DNA from: DATDMG01 sp036518955
Lineage (GTDB): Bacteria > Actinomycetota > Actinomycetes > Actinomycetales > Kineosporiaceae
DNA length: 15,440 nucleotides
Direction of reading: 5' to 3'
Assembly (NCBI GenBank): GCA_036518955.1
Contig: DATDMG010000276.1
Span: 1-15,440, forward strand
Shown: piece after piece, positions 1-7,012 of the stretch
Layout: the number at the start of each line of letters is the position of its first letter
Position numbering within the stretch: position 1 is the first letter of the stretch
Translations under genes and position numbers: made by a program
The notes under the pieces: generated by a model
Told to the model about the DNA's origin: nothing
Seen by the model: only the letters and a program-made list of their open reading frames with translations
The model's database searches: none

Positions 1-908
1 TAGCCGGTGAGCACCTCGGCCCAGAACTGCACGGTGGCGGGGTCTGTTGCGTCCTGGGTTGCCGGGGAGGACAGGAACGCGGTCACCGCGGAGCGCCGGT
101 CGTCGGCGTCGAAGGCGACGTCGGGGGCGACGGCCGGCGTCCGGGGCAAGCGGCGCATCCGGGTTCTGGCCACCGGCAGGCGGGCCAGGGAGTCGGCGGG
201 CAGGCTCGGGTGCCGGCCCCGGTCGCCGCGGGCCAGGGCCGGTTCGAGTCTGGCCCGGGCTGCCGCCAGGTCCAGGTCCTCCCACCGGGACAGCGGGTCG
301 GTGCTGTCCCGCAGTGAGGCGGTCACGGCATCGACGTCGTCGTCGATGGTGATCTGGGTCGCTGCCGGTGGCCGGAACTGGTCCGTGCGGACCAGCAGGA
401 CGTGCCGGTCGGGTCCGTAGGCGAACTCGATCGCGATCGTCTCGGTGTCGCCGAAGACGTCGTACCGCCTCCAGGCCGCGACCGGAGCCGGTCGGCCGAT
501 CACCGCCGCCCACGCCGGTGGGTAGAACCCGCTGGCGGTGATCTCGCCCAGCACCGAGGTCGCGGCGGATCGCTGGGGCGCCGAGCCCACGGCGATGATC
601 GCGCGCACGACGGCAGCCGACTGGTCGCAGGGGTGGCCGGCGAGGTCCTCGGTCAGGACGCTGGTGATCGTCAGATCGCACATCTGCTGGGGCAGCCCGC
701 GCTGGCGCTGCAGCGTGACCAGTGACGCGGCCGACAGTTCCGCCTCCAGCGGCCCGGGCATCTCCAGCAACTGTTCGCCGTAGCCGAGCAGCAGGTCCGC
801 CAGCGACTCGCCGGCCTGGCCGTCGGTGTGGGGATCGGTGGCCAGGCCGTGGTACCGGATCTTGTTGCTGCCGGTGGAACCGTGCCGGTGACGGTGCCGA
901 GGACTCAC
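1..908 (-). CDS. Uncharacterised actinobacterial protein, C-terminus cut by window edge
   Basis: An open frame of about 302 codons runs leftward from a GTG at 908 and leaves the window without a stop, so the C-terminus is missing. Codon use is strongly G/C at third positions. No catalytic motif is recognised. The middle, with YDVFGDTETIAIEFAYG followed by RHVLLVRTDQF and later a WEDLDLAAARARLEPAL helix, recalls from memory a large family of uncharacterised actinobacterial proteins with a 'DVF-D--------EF-Y----HAL-V--D' core and an 'A-AR' helix. The N-terminus is Arg/His-rich (SPRHRHRH). The start is uncertain. The GTG lies inside a perfect 14-bp palindrome (904-917, CTCACCCGGGTGAG) and has only a distant GGAG. 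A much better ribosome site (AGGGAGG) precedes an ATG at 948 in another frame, which closes after nine codons. A frameshift near 920 or a leader peptide would explain this. No function is proposed. Confidence 0.7.
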   Translation of the reverse strand, partial: MSPRHRHRHGSTGSNKIRYHGLATDPHTDGQAGESLADLLLGYGEQLLEMPGPLEAELSAASLVTLQRQRGLPQQMCDLTITSVLTEDLAGHPCDQSAAVVRAIIAVGSAPQRSAATSVLGEITASGFYPPAWAAVIGRPAPVAAWRRYDVFGDTETIAIEFAYGPDRHVLLVRTDQFRPPAATQITIDDDVDAVTASLRDSTDPLSRWEDLDLAAARARLEPALARGDRGRHPSLPADSLARLPVARTRMRRLPRTPAVAPDVAFDADDRRSAVTAFLSSPATQDATDPATVQFWAEVLTG

Positions 909-1160
909 CCGGGTGAGGCTACTCCGGCGCCGCCGCGATCATGGTCATGTCCTCCCTGGCTCCCGGCCCGGATCCTGGCCCGGACGTGGCCGGGAGCTCC
1001 GAGGGCTTCCGCGCCTGCCGGGACCAGAGGGTTGCCTGCTCGGGGCCGGTGGGAGTCACCGCCGCTGCGGTCGCCTCCACGGAGATCGAAGGCCCGGACC
1101 GCAGCGACCTCGACCACCATCCCAACCACCGCTCGCCGCCTTCATGGCCTCAGAGACCTG
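909..1160. other. Intergenic, with a strong ribosome site on a nine-codon ORF
   Basis: No full-length gene is supported here. On the minus strand AGGGAGG (about 957-951) precedes ATG 948, whose frame reads MTMIAAAPE and stops at 919-921, eleven bases before the GTG of the left-edge gene. No convincing terminator is seen after the racemase gene that ends at 1161. Confidence 0.4.
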
Positions 1161-1853
1161 TCAGTCAGCTAACGCGAAGTCCACGGCAGCTTGGGCATGC
1201 AGCGCGGTCGATGCGAAAAGCGGGATCGGCGAATCGGACTGGTGCACGAGCAATTCGATCTCTGTGCATCCCAGTACGACACCCTGAGCACCGGCGTCGG
1301 CGAGCGCCTGGATAATCCTGCGGAACTCGGCGCGAGATTCGTCCCGGACCACGCCGATGACGAGTTCGTGGTAGATCACCTCATTGATCAGCCGACGATC
1401 ATCAGCATCGGGCACGGACGTCTCGACGCCGTTGGTCCTCATCCGGTCCCGGTAGAAGGCCTCCTCCATCGTGAACCGGGTGCCGAGGACGCCCACCTTC
1501 TCCAGCCTCTGAGCCCGGATGGCGTTGGCGGTGACGTCCACGAGATGAAGCACTGGCACCTCGACGGCGCTCTGTATCTGCTCGGCGACCCTGTGCATCG
1601 TGTTCGTGCACAGAACGACGCATTCGGCCCCAGCAGCGACAAGCCCCAGCGCTTCAGCGGCGAGCAGGTCACCTGCCCCGCTCCAGTCGCCGGCGACCTG
1701 CATCCGCTCGATCGCGGCGAAGTCGACCGAGGCCATGACGCACACGGCCGAATGCAGACCGCCAAGACGGTCGCGGATACCCTCGTTGAGCAGTCGGTAG
1801 TACAGAGCCGAACTCTCCCAGCTCATCCCGCCGAGCAGGCCGATCTTCTTCAC
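1161..1853 (-). CDS. Aspartate/glutamate racemase family protein
   Basis: 230 aa, the usual length for the cofactor-independent Asp/Glu racemase superfamily (YgeA-like branch). These enzymes invert an amino acid alpha-carbon with two cysteines in the cytoplasm. The N-terminus KKIGLLGGMSWESSALYY is characteristic. The first catalytic cysteine is C82 in LCTNTMH and the second is C196 in LGCTEIELL; both expected half-sites are intact, so the enzyme is probably active. The substrate (aspartate, glutamate or another amino acid) cannot be read from the sequence. The start is GTG 1853, preceded by AGGA (1864-1861) seven bases upstream. The gene stands alone: the left-edge gene is about 250 bp downstream and the glycosyltransferase relic about 390 bp upstream, all on the same strand. 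Confidence 0.92.
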   Translation of the reverse strand: MKKIGLLGGMSWESSALYYRLLNEGIRDRLGGLHSAVCVMASVDFAAIERMQVAGDWSGAGDLLAAEALGLVAAGAECVVLCTNTMHRVAEQIQSAVEVPVLHLVDVTANAIRAQRLEKVGVLGTRFTMEEAFYRDRMRTNGVETSVPDADDRRLINEVIYHELVIGVVRDESRAEFRRIIQALADAGAQGVVLGCTEIELLVHQSDSPIPLFASTALHAQAAVDFALAD

Positions 1854-2246
1854 CAGGCGATCCTATCCAGGCCTCTCCGTCCCGGAAGGGGAAGGAACCG
1901 TCTGGGGGTACCCCCGAGGAGCACGAGCACCCCGCGCTTCCCTCCGGCGCCATGGCCGATCATCAGCGGAATGTGCCGAGATACGCGGCCGATCACCGCC
2001 GCTCGCGTGCGGTGGCCGACTCCACCATCGGAACGCCGAGGCACAGGTCCCGCCCGGATTGCGCGTGAAGGCGCTCCGAGCGGGCCACCCCCCGGCGGCT
2101 CGGGACTGCACCTCTGGCAGCGCCACGCTCTCGACGAGCGCGGCATACGCCGTTCACCTCAAGGGTCTTCGCCGCCAGCCTCTCGGAATGCATATCTGCT
2201 TGCTTACCAGCTATTCGGTGTCCGTCAGGCCACCGTCCGCCCAAGG
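1854..2246. other. Intergenic region upstream of the racemase
   Basis: No supported gene. A minus-strand frame of up to 98 codons (2146 down to 1850) ends in a TGA overlapping the racemase GTG, but its third-position GC is visibly lower than in neighbouring genes and it resembles nothing. 2185-2220 is the most AT-rich part (GCATATCTGCTTGCTTACC) and is the likeliest place for a promoter; no clear -35/-10 pair was found. Confidence 0.4.
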
Positions 2247-3057
2247 CTAGTGATCAAGGAGCTGCTGTGCCGATCGGGCGGTCGGCCCGGCGGGGGCGGC
2301 CTGGACGTCGGAGGCGGGCAGCACGGACCGGTAGTGCCCCACCAGAGCCTCCCCGAGCACGTCCCACGAACGGGGCAGTACCCAGGCGCGGCCCGCGCGT
2401 CCCATCCGCGTCCGCAGGGACGGGCCCGAGACCAGTGATGTCACGGCCGCCCGCAGCCCGGCAGCGCCATGGCCACCGACGTCCGGCTGGGCCCGTCGCC
2501 GACCACGACAATCGCTGTCCTGGGCAGGTCGGCAGCGACCGCCAAGCGCTCGGCCTGCTTCTCGGGGGCGAGCCGCCCGACGTAGCCGACCGCCACTTCC
2601 CCGCGCGGGGCCAGTGTCTCGCGCAGCGCCGAGGCCGCGGGAAGGGTGCGCCGCTCCGGACGGAAGAGGGCGAGGTCCACGCCGCGCCCCCAGAGCGCCG
2701 TCCGGGTCACCCCCGTGCGCGTGCAGGTCGGCGAGGGCAGCTGTGGACGGCGCGAGCGTGCGGTCGGCGCCTGCGTGGACCTTCCGCAGCCACCGCCAGG
2801 CAGTACCGGCGAGCGGGAAGCCCACAGCGGCGGGCGTACCCGGCGATGTCCGTCTGGTAGACCGCCCCCGCCGGGAGGGCGACGACGGGTGCTCCCGCGA
2901 ACTCGGCCGGAGCGGGGCCGGGGTAGATCACCAGGGCCTGATCCCCGCGGCGCTGCAGATGCTCCACGATCCGGCAGACACGAGTGGTCGCGCCGTTGAG
3001 GATGGGCAGGAACGACTCGGTCACCACGGCGACGCGCAGCGAGGCGGACGTACCCAT
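2247..3057 (-). pseudogene. Degraded GT4 glycosyltransferase (PimB/MgtA-like mannosyltransferase)
   Basis: All parts of a GDP-mannose-dependent GT4 mannosyltransferase appear in order but in three frames. Frame A from ATG 3057: LRVAVVTESFLPILNGATTR, IVEHLQRRG and VYQTDIAGYARR. Frame B from about 2825: AWRWLRKVHAGADRTLAPST. Frame C from about 2710: ALWGRGVDLALFRPERR, VGYVGRLAPEKQAERL and VVVGDGPSR (donor-nucleotide domain). Frame B again from about 2456: LRAAVTSLVSGPSLRTRMG, SWDVLGEALVGHYRSVL, then TAG at 2247. Two blocks expected in this family are missing: roughly 50 residues between PVVALPAG and AVYQTD (junction near 2865), and roughly 80 residues between VAMALPG and LRAAV (junction near 2456), which removes the conserved C-terminal E-x7-E nucleotide-sugar region. 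In mycobacteria and relatives such enzymes mannosylate phosphatidyl-inositol or glycolipids. With three shifts and the donor site lost, this copy cannot work. Confidence 0.85.
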
Positions 3058-3086
3058 CACCCTTGCGCGTCCGGGTGATGGGTACG
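3049..3086. promoter_or_regulatory. 14-bp perfect inverted repeat over the glycosyltransferase start
   Basis: Arms CGTACCCATCACCC (3049-3062) and GGGTGATGGGTACG (3073-3086) are perfectly complementary across a 10-base spacer. The left arm contains the pseudogene's ATG (3057-3055 on the minus strand). It could be a dimeric-repressor operator, an RNA hairpin hiding the start codon, or a recombination scar. No T-run follows, so a terminator is less likely. Confidence 0.6.
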
Positions 3087-3368
3087 CAGACGGCGGGCGG
3101 GCCGCCGGTGACATCGCGATGCCGGCTGGAGAATCACCCGGCCGCGGCGCCAGCGGGCGCCCTCCTCACCCCAGGGAACTGGTGACTCGCCACCCCTACC
3201 CCCGCACCCGAGATCGACCACCCCGAAGACCAGGACGGCGACGAGCTCGAGGGATCACCAACCGATCGGAAGATCAATACACCGGCAATCGGACATGCCC
3301 AGGGCTGGCGCGCCTACCATGGTCACCGGACACCGGAACGCGCGTCGAGGCGAGAGGAGGGTCGCCCC
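3087..3368. other. Leader region of the NLR-like operon
   Basis: No gene is supported. A long plus-strand frame continuous with the ATPase crosses this stretch, but its Arg/Pro/Gly-rich translation is a shadow. 3255-3330 is less GC-rich (AGATCAATACACCGGCAATC) and should hold the promoter of the 3369 operon; no confident -35/-10 pair was identified. Confidence 0.35.
3355..3360 (+). promoter_or_regulatory. Ribosome binding site fixing the start at 3369
   Basis: A perfect AGGAGG lies eight bases before ATG 3369. It selects this short gene as the first cistron and argues against reading the larger overlapping frame through it. Confidence 0.85.
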
Positions 3369-3761
3369 ATGCCAGACCCGGTAACGGTGAGCCTCGTGGT
3401 GGGGCTACTCGTGCAGAAGTTCTCCGAGAACCTCGGTGCCGATCTTGGATCGGCCGCCGCCAAGGCCCTCAGCCGGTTCGTCGGCGGCATCGAAGAGCGG
3501 CTGCGCCGCGACCCGGCCGCCGGGTCCGCCGTCGAGCGGTTGCAGCAGGCCCCGAACGACGCCGCAGCCCGGCAGGACGTCGAGCGGGCTGTCGAGCGGC
3601 GCCTGACGGACGACGCGGAGTTCCGCCACGTGGTGGAGGCTCTGGTGACCCAGATCCGCACGGATCCCGGGTTCTCGCGGTTTGCGGTCGACATCGGCGG
3701 CAATGCCTCCGTCGGCAAGGTGGTACAGATCGAGCGGGTCGAAGGGGACGTGTCGTTCTGA
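3369..3761 (+). CDS. Small helical protein with beta-rich tail, partner of the NLR-like ATPase
   Basis: 130 aa with a perfect ribosome site. Residues 5-105 look helical, with a hydrophobic N-terminal helix (VTVSLVVGLLVQKFSENLG) and charged Arg/Glu-rich amphipathic helices (IEERLRRD, VERAVERRL). Residues 106-130 change character: AVDIGGNASVGKVVQIERVEGDVSF, a Gly/Val/Gln-rich tail likely to form strands. No signal peptide and no known enzymatic domain. Its TGA (3759-3761) overlaps the probable CTG start of the NB-ARC/TPR gene, so the two are translationally coupled and probably act together. In other bacterial NLR loci, small genes beside the ATPase encode effectors or adaptors that share a short amyloid-type motif with it. 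The VVQI core of this tail, and a related segment in the ATPase, suggest that role, but this is inference. The family is not recognised by name. Confidence 0.85.
   Translation: MPDPVTVSLVVGLLVQKFSENLGADLGSAAAKALSRFVGGIEERLRRDPAAGSAVERLQQAPNDAAARQDVERAVERRLTDDAEFRHVVEALVTQIRTDPGFSRFAVDIGGNASVGKVVQIERVEGDVSF
3741..3748 (+). promoter_or_regulatory. Ribosome site for the CTG start at 3758
   Basis: GAAGGGGA lies nine bases before CTG 3758. No ATG, GTG or TTG exists in the ATPase frame between about 3700 and 3877. This purine stretch is therefore the best support for initiation at CTG, giving a CTGA overlap with the upstream stop. Confidence 0.5.
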
Positions 3762-6031
3762 GCGACGGCACCCCGTCCTCGTGGGGAGATGCGACCGGCG
3801 ACGACCTGACGGCCGCGTGGGACGAGCTACGGGGCGCGCTGGAGCGCGACGCCCGCGGGCGGCTGATCCTCGCCCGGTTGGCCCGGCCGGAGGCGGCACC
3901 CGCGGACGATCCGGGTCCGGCGCTCGCCGACTGGCTGCGCTCGCGGCCTGGTGGGCCGGGCGCCGCGGTCCAGGTCTTCGGGGGGACCGTCGAGCAACTG
4001 GTCGTGATCGCGCATGCCGAGGCCGTCAACCACTACGGCGCGATCCGCGAGGTGCCGCCCCCGCGGCAGCTCCGGCCCCCACCGCCCGACTTCACCAACC
4101 GGGTCCGGGAGGCGGGCGAACTGCGGGACATGCTGTCCACCTCCGGTCGGCCTGCAGCGCTGGTGTGCCTCGGCGGCCAGCCTGGCGTCGGCAAGACCGC
4201 GCTGGCGCTCGCGGTCGCCGAGCAGGTGAGCCATGCCTTCCCCGATGGCCAGCTCTACGCGGACCTGCGCAACGACCCTGACCCCACCGATCCTCCCCAG
4301 CGCCTGCTCGGAGCGTTCCTCAACGACCTCGGGGCGCCGTCGGCGCTCATCCCGGTCGGGCTGGAGGAACGCGCGCGGATGTACCGCACGTACACCGCAG
4401 ACCGCAGCGTCCTCGTCGTCCTCGACAACGTGTGGACGGAGGAGCAGGTCGAGCCGCTGGTGCCGGCCGGCCGGGGCAGTGCGGTGCTCGTCACGAGCCG
4501 GCGGCGGCTGCTGGCGCTGGACGGCGCCCGGCGGATGTCCCTGGAGGTGTTCACCCCACAGCATGCCCTTGCCCTCCTGGGACGCATCGCGGGCGAGTCG
4601 GTGATCCGCGATGACCCGACCCACGCGCGGGCGATCGCGGCGCTGTGCGGCCACCTTCCGCTCGCCCTGCGAATGGTGGGCGCCCGGCTATCCACGCCGC
4701 CACGCCCGTCCCTAGCCTGGATGATGCGGCGCCTGCTCGACGAGCAGCAGCGCCTGGAGGCACTGAACATCGGGGACCGGGGAGTGCGGGCTGCCTATAT
4801 GACCAGTTACGAGCGGCTGGATGACCGATCGAGCAGGCTCTTCCGCCTGCTCGGCGTCGTGGACGCGCCGTCGTACGCGGCGTGGGCGGCCGCCGCCCTG
4901 CTCGACGTCTCGGACGCCGTGGCGGAGCGCACCCTGGCCGACCTCAGCGACCAGGCGCTCCTCGAGCCCATCACGGAGGACGCCGCCGGGCAGCTGCGGT
5001 ACGGCTTCCATGACTTGCTGCGGGTGTTCGCACGCGAGCAAGCCGCGCAGGACCCCGACCAGGAAGGCGCGGACGGCGCGTTGCGCCGCCTCATCGGACT
5101 GGCCTGCGGCCTGGCGGCCTGGCACGGCCTGCGGCTCATGCCGGACGCCTACCTGGCACAGTCCCTCGATCCGCTGCTGGAAGAGCTGATCACCGCTGCA
5201 CGGCGAAGCGACGCCGCCACGTGCGACGCGGCCGCCTGGCTCGGTGAGGAGTACGCGGGCCTGATTCACGTCGCGGGCCTCGCCTCGTCCCGGGAGTACC
5301 ACGACCTCGTCGTCCGGTTCGCCGTCGCCCTGCAGGACTTCTGTGAGCTCAACGGCTACCTGGTGACCTGGGCCGAGCTGTGCGAACTCGCCACGCGGGC
5401 CGCGGACGCCACCGGCGACCCCTTCGCCCTCGGTCAGGCCTACCGCTGCCTCGGCATCGCCGACGTCTACCGAGGCGAGCACGAAGACGGCGTGGCGCAC
5501 CTGAGCCGGGCGGTACAAGTGGGAGAGGAACTCGCAGACCGCCGGCTTGTCGCCGTCAGCCTGCGCGCCTTGGGAGAGGCTCACAGCCAGCTCGGCGACG
5601 CCGCGGAGGCGCAGCGCTGCTGGTCGACCGCCGAGCGGCTGTTCGCGGAAGAGGGCATGCCCGCCTGGGAGGCTTGGACCATGTGGAGCCGCGGCGCCCT
5701 GGGTCGTCTGGCACCGCAGGTAGCCCGGGAGCAACTTGATCGGACGCTGCGCAGGTTCGAGAGGATGGGCGACACCCGCGGTATCGCCGTCGCCCTGCGC
5801 AGCCTCGGCCTCAGCCACCTGCGGCAGGGGGAGTCGGGGCGCGCCGCGAGCTACTTCGAGCAGTGCCTGCCGCTGTTCCGCGCCGTCGGCGACCGGGTCG
5901 GCGAGGCACTCGCGATGGGCTCCCTGGGCCGGCTCTACGTCGGGTCCGGGCGGGAGGCCGAGGGCATCGCCCTCATCGAGGCCAGCTCTCCCTTCATCGA
6001 CCGACTCGGCCACCATGAAGGGCTGCTCTGA
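3758..6031 (+). CDS. NB-ARC/TPR STAND ATPase (NLR-like), AfsR-type architecture without SARP domain
   Basis: About 757 aa if started at CTG 3758. Residues 1-65 are a charged region. 68-85 is a Gly/Val segment (AAVQVFGGTVEQLVVI), followed by a proline-rich linker (99-110). The NB-ARC module spans about 111-430: P-loop GGQPGVGKT (139-147), Walker B VLVVLDN (218-224), sensor VLVTSRRR (243-250), GLPL-type CGHLPLAL (297-304), a winged helix, and the MHD-type FHDLLRVFA (417-425). From about 555 to the end come tetratricopeptide-like helical pairs (ALGQAYRCLGIADVYRG, VAVSLRALGEAHSQLGD, AVALRSLGLSHLRQGE, ALAMGSLGRLYVGSG). Such proteins are ADP/ATP switches that oligomerise when the TPR region senses a ligand; actinomycete members are regulators (AfsR-like) or defence NLRs. 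All core ATPase motifs are intact. There is no N-terminal SARP or known effector domain, so the output probably lies in the coupled 130-aa partner. Internal alternatives are TTG 3878 and GTG 4004, both without a good ribosome site. Confidence 0.92.
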   Translation: MSDGTPSSWGDATGDDLTAAWDELRGALERDARGRLILARLARPEAAPADDPGPALADWLRSRPGGPGAAVQVFGGTVEQLVVIAHAEAVNHYGAIREVPPPRQLRPPPPDFTNRVREAGELRDMLSTSGRPAALVCLGGQPGVGKTALALAVAEQVSHAFPDGQLYADLRNDPDPTDPPQRLLGAFLNDLGAPSALIPVGLEERARMYRTYTADRSVLVVLDNVWTEEQVEPLVPAGRGSAVLVTSRRRLLALDGARRMSLEVFTPQHALALLGRIAGESVIRDDPTHARAIAALCGHLPLALRMVGARLSTPPRPSLAWMMRRLLDEQQRLEALNIGDRGVRAAYMTSYERLDDRSSRLFRLLGVVDAPSYAAWAAAALLDVSDAVAERTLADLSDQALLEPITEDAAGQLRYGFHDLLRVFAREQAAQDPDQEGADGALRRLIGLACGLAAWHGLRLMPDAYLAQSLDPLLEELITAARRSDAATCDAAAWLGEEYAGLIHVAGLASSREYHDLVVRFAVALQDFCELNGYLVTWAELCELATRAADATGDPFALGQAYRCLGIADVYRGEHEDGVAHLSRAVQVGEELADRRLVAVSLRALGEAHSQLGDAAEAQRCWSTAERLFAEEGMPAWEAWTMWSRGALGRLAPQVAREQLDRTLRRFERMGDTRGIAVALRSLGLSHLRQGESGRAASYFEQCLPLFRAVGDRVGEALAMGSLGRLYVGSGREAEGIALIEASSPFIDRLGHHEGLL

Positions 6032-6091
6032 CTGACGGTCCACGCGCGGGGCGAGATGGTGTGAGGGTGTCCTGATGACTGCAGGGTCGCC

Positions 6092-6130
6092 GCTCACCCG
6101 GACCGACCGGTGCGGTCGGTCCGGGTGAGC
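6092..6130. terminator. Bidirectional terminator, 18-bp perfect stem
   Basis: Arms 6092-6109 and 6113-6130 pair perfectly across a 3-base loop (GTG). The hairpin lies between two convergent genes: the ATPase ending at 6031 and the crystallin-like gene whose stop is at 6144. No T-run, as is common in actinobacteria. Confidence 0.88.
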
Positions 6131-6143
6131 CGTTTCCGGCACG

Positions 6144-6515
6144 TCAGAGGATCTGGATCCGGTCAACGTTCGGTGGCCGATTCGGGAAACGAATGACAGT
6201 CCAGCGATGAATGTCAACCGTGGCGCCGTTGGCGTCGAAGTATCGGATGTCATTGTTCCCGGTGGAGATCTGGTCCACCCAGGCTCCGAGATTCATGGTT
6301 CCAGCGTTCGCGGCACAGACTTCGAAACTGACAGGGCCGCCAACAATAGCTGGACGATCCACATGCCCCCATACCTTCAAGAACTCGTCACCGGCGGTCG
6401 CGCAATTGACCTGGTTCATGGCGAAGGCAGCGGTCGCCGGAGCGACGGCACCGAAACCCGCCGCCAAGACCGTCACGGCCAACAGGTTTCGCACGGTCCT
6501 TCTGCTGGTGAACAT
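6144..6515 (-). CDS. Secreted beta/gamma-crystallin-like protein
   Basis: 123 aa from ATG 6515, chosen because AGGAGG (6531-6526) sits ten bases upstream; an in-frame ATG at 6548 would bury that site. Residues 1-32 are a Sec signal peptide (basic MFTSRRTVR, hydrophobic LLAVTVLAAGFGAVA, cleavage likely after ATAAFA). The mature part has about 90 residues with two cysteines (C38, C67), probably a disulfide. The segments GDEFLKVWGH, VCAANAGTMNLGAWVDQISTGNNDIRY and RWTVIRFPNRPP recall the small exported actinomycete beta/gamma-crystallin-fold proteins related to the Streptomyces killer-toxin-like group; the STGNND stretch would be the calcium-binding loop type. Role outside the cell is unknown (toxin, calcium binding or surface protein). 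Monocistronic, ending into the shared terminator at 6092-6130. Confidence 0.75.
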   Translation of the reverse strand: MFTSRRTVRNLLAVTVLAAGFGAVAPATAAFAMNQVNCATAGDEFLKVWGHVDRPAIVGGPVSFEVCAANAGTMNLGAWVDQISTGNNDIRYFDANGATVDIHRWTVIRFPNRPPNVDRIQIL

Positions 6516-7012
6516 GTCGTGAAATCCTCCTGACAGGTTGGTCCACACTCCGCGCGCGTGAGAGCCATGGGAAGAACTCCTCCACCGCGCGGATTCTTGG
6601 CCGGCTTCTGATGGGCCACGCTGCTTGCTCGGTTCTGTCCGCCGCGCCCGGTACGCGGCTGAGCCAGCCTAAACCGCTGCCCGTGGCCCGGCCCAGGCAT
6701 AACGACCGGCAGCTTCCGAACTGCCGGTCGTTCTTCCCGTCGTTGTTCTGATCACGTGCCTTTCAGAACCCGGATTCGATCTGTGATCTCGAATCTCGCT
6801 CCGCCACGCCGCGGCCTGGCACCCCGGACGGGCATCCTGTCGCCCTCTTCGCGCGGTGCATCTCGTGCGGAACCCGCACGCGCGGCCGATGCCGTGGTTC
6901 AACGCCATCTGCACCACCGCACACGGGGGGCGTGGCCGGCCTGGACAGGGGCGGCAGGCACGCCCGCGGCCGTGCGCAGCGTCGTCCACGACCCTCGAAG
7001 AGGTCCAGGGAC
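6516..7012. other. Intergenic region, no supported gene
   Basis: It holds the promoter side of the crystallin-like gene (6532-6640, no confident boxes), a stem-loop at 6701-6732, and featureless GC-rich sequence up to the VOC gene. Short frames on both strands give Arg/Gly/Pro-rich translations without recognisable similarity. Confidence 0.4.
6701..6732. terminator. Stem-loop with 12-bp perfect stem
   Basis: AACGACCGGCAG (6701-6712) pairs with CTGCCGGTCGTT (6721-6732) around an 8-base loop. On the plus strand it is followed by pyrimidine-rich TTCTTCCCGTCGTTGTTCT-like sequence. It may end the minus-strand VOC transcript, about 280 bp downstream of its stop, or protect against read-through in either direction. 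Confidence 0.5.

Noticed and set aside
1850..2146. 98-codon minus-strand ORF ending in a 4-base overlap with the racemase start
   Set aside because: The overlap suggested coupling, but third-position GC is low relative to neighbours, no ribosome site is present and the product resembles nothing; the racemase has its own AGGA site.
1191..2438. 415-codon plus-strand frame over the racemase and glycosyltransferase region
   Set aside because: It runs antisense to a racemase with both catalytic cysteines and to the glycosyltransferase blocks; the translation is Arg/Pro/His-rich and unrecognisable.
2984..3757. Upstream extension of the ATPase frame to 2984
   Set aside because: The translation is Arg/Gly/Pro-rich and overlaps the 130-aa gene, which has a perfect ribosome site and sensible composition.
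3741..3761. Programmed -1 frameshift fusing the 130-aa protein to the ATPase
   Set aside because: No slippery heptamer with correct phase and no clear downstream stem; CTG initiation with a ribosome site is simpler. Kept as an alternative only.
4712..6253. 513-codon open frame antisense to the NB-ARC/TPR gene
   Set aside because: It mirrors the ATPase codon structure; the plus-strand product has all NB-ARC and TPR motifs, while the antisense translation has none and no ribosome site.
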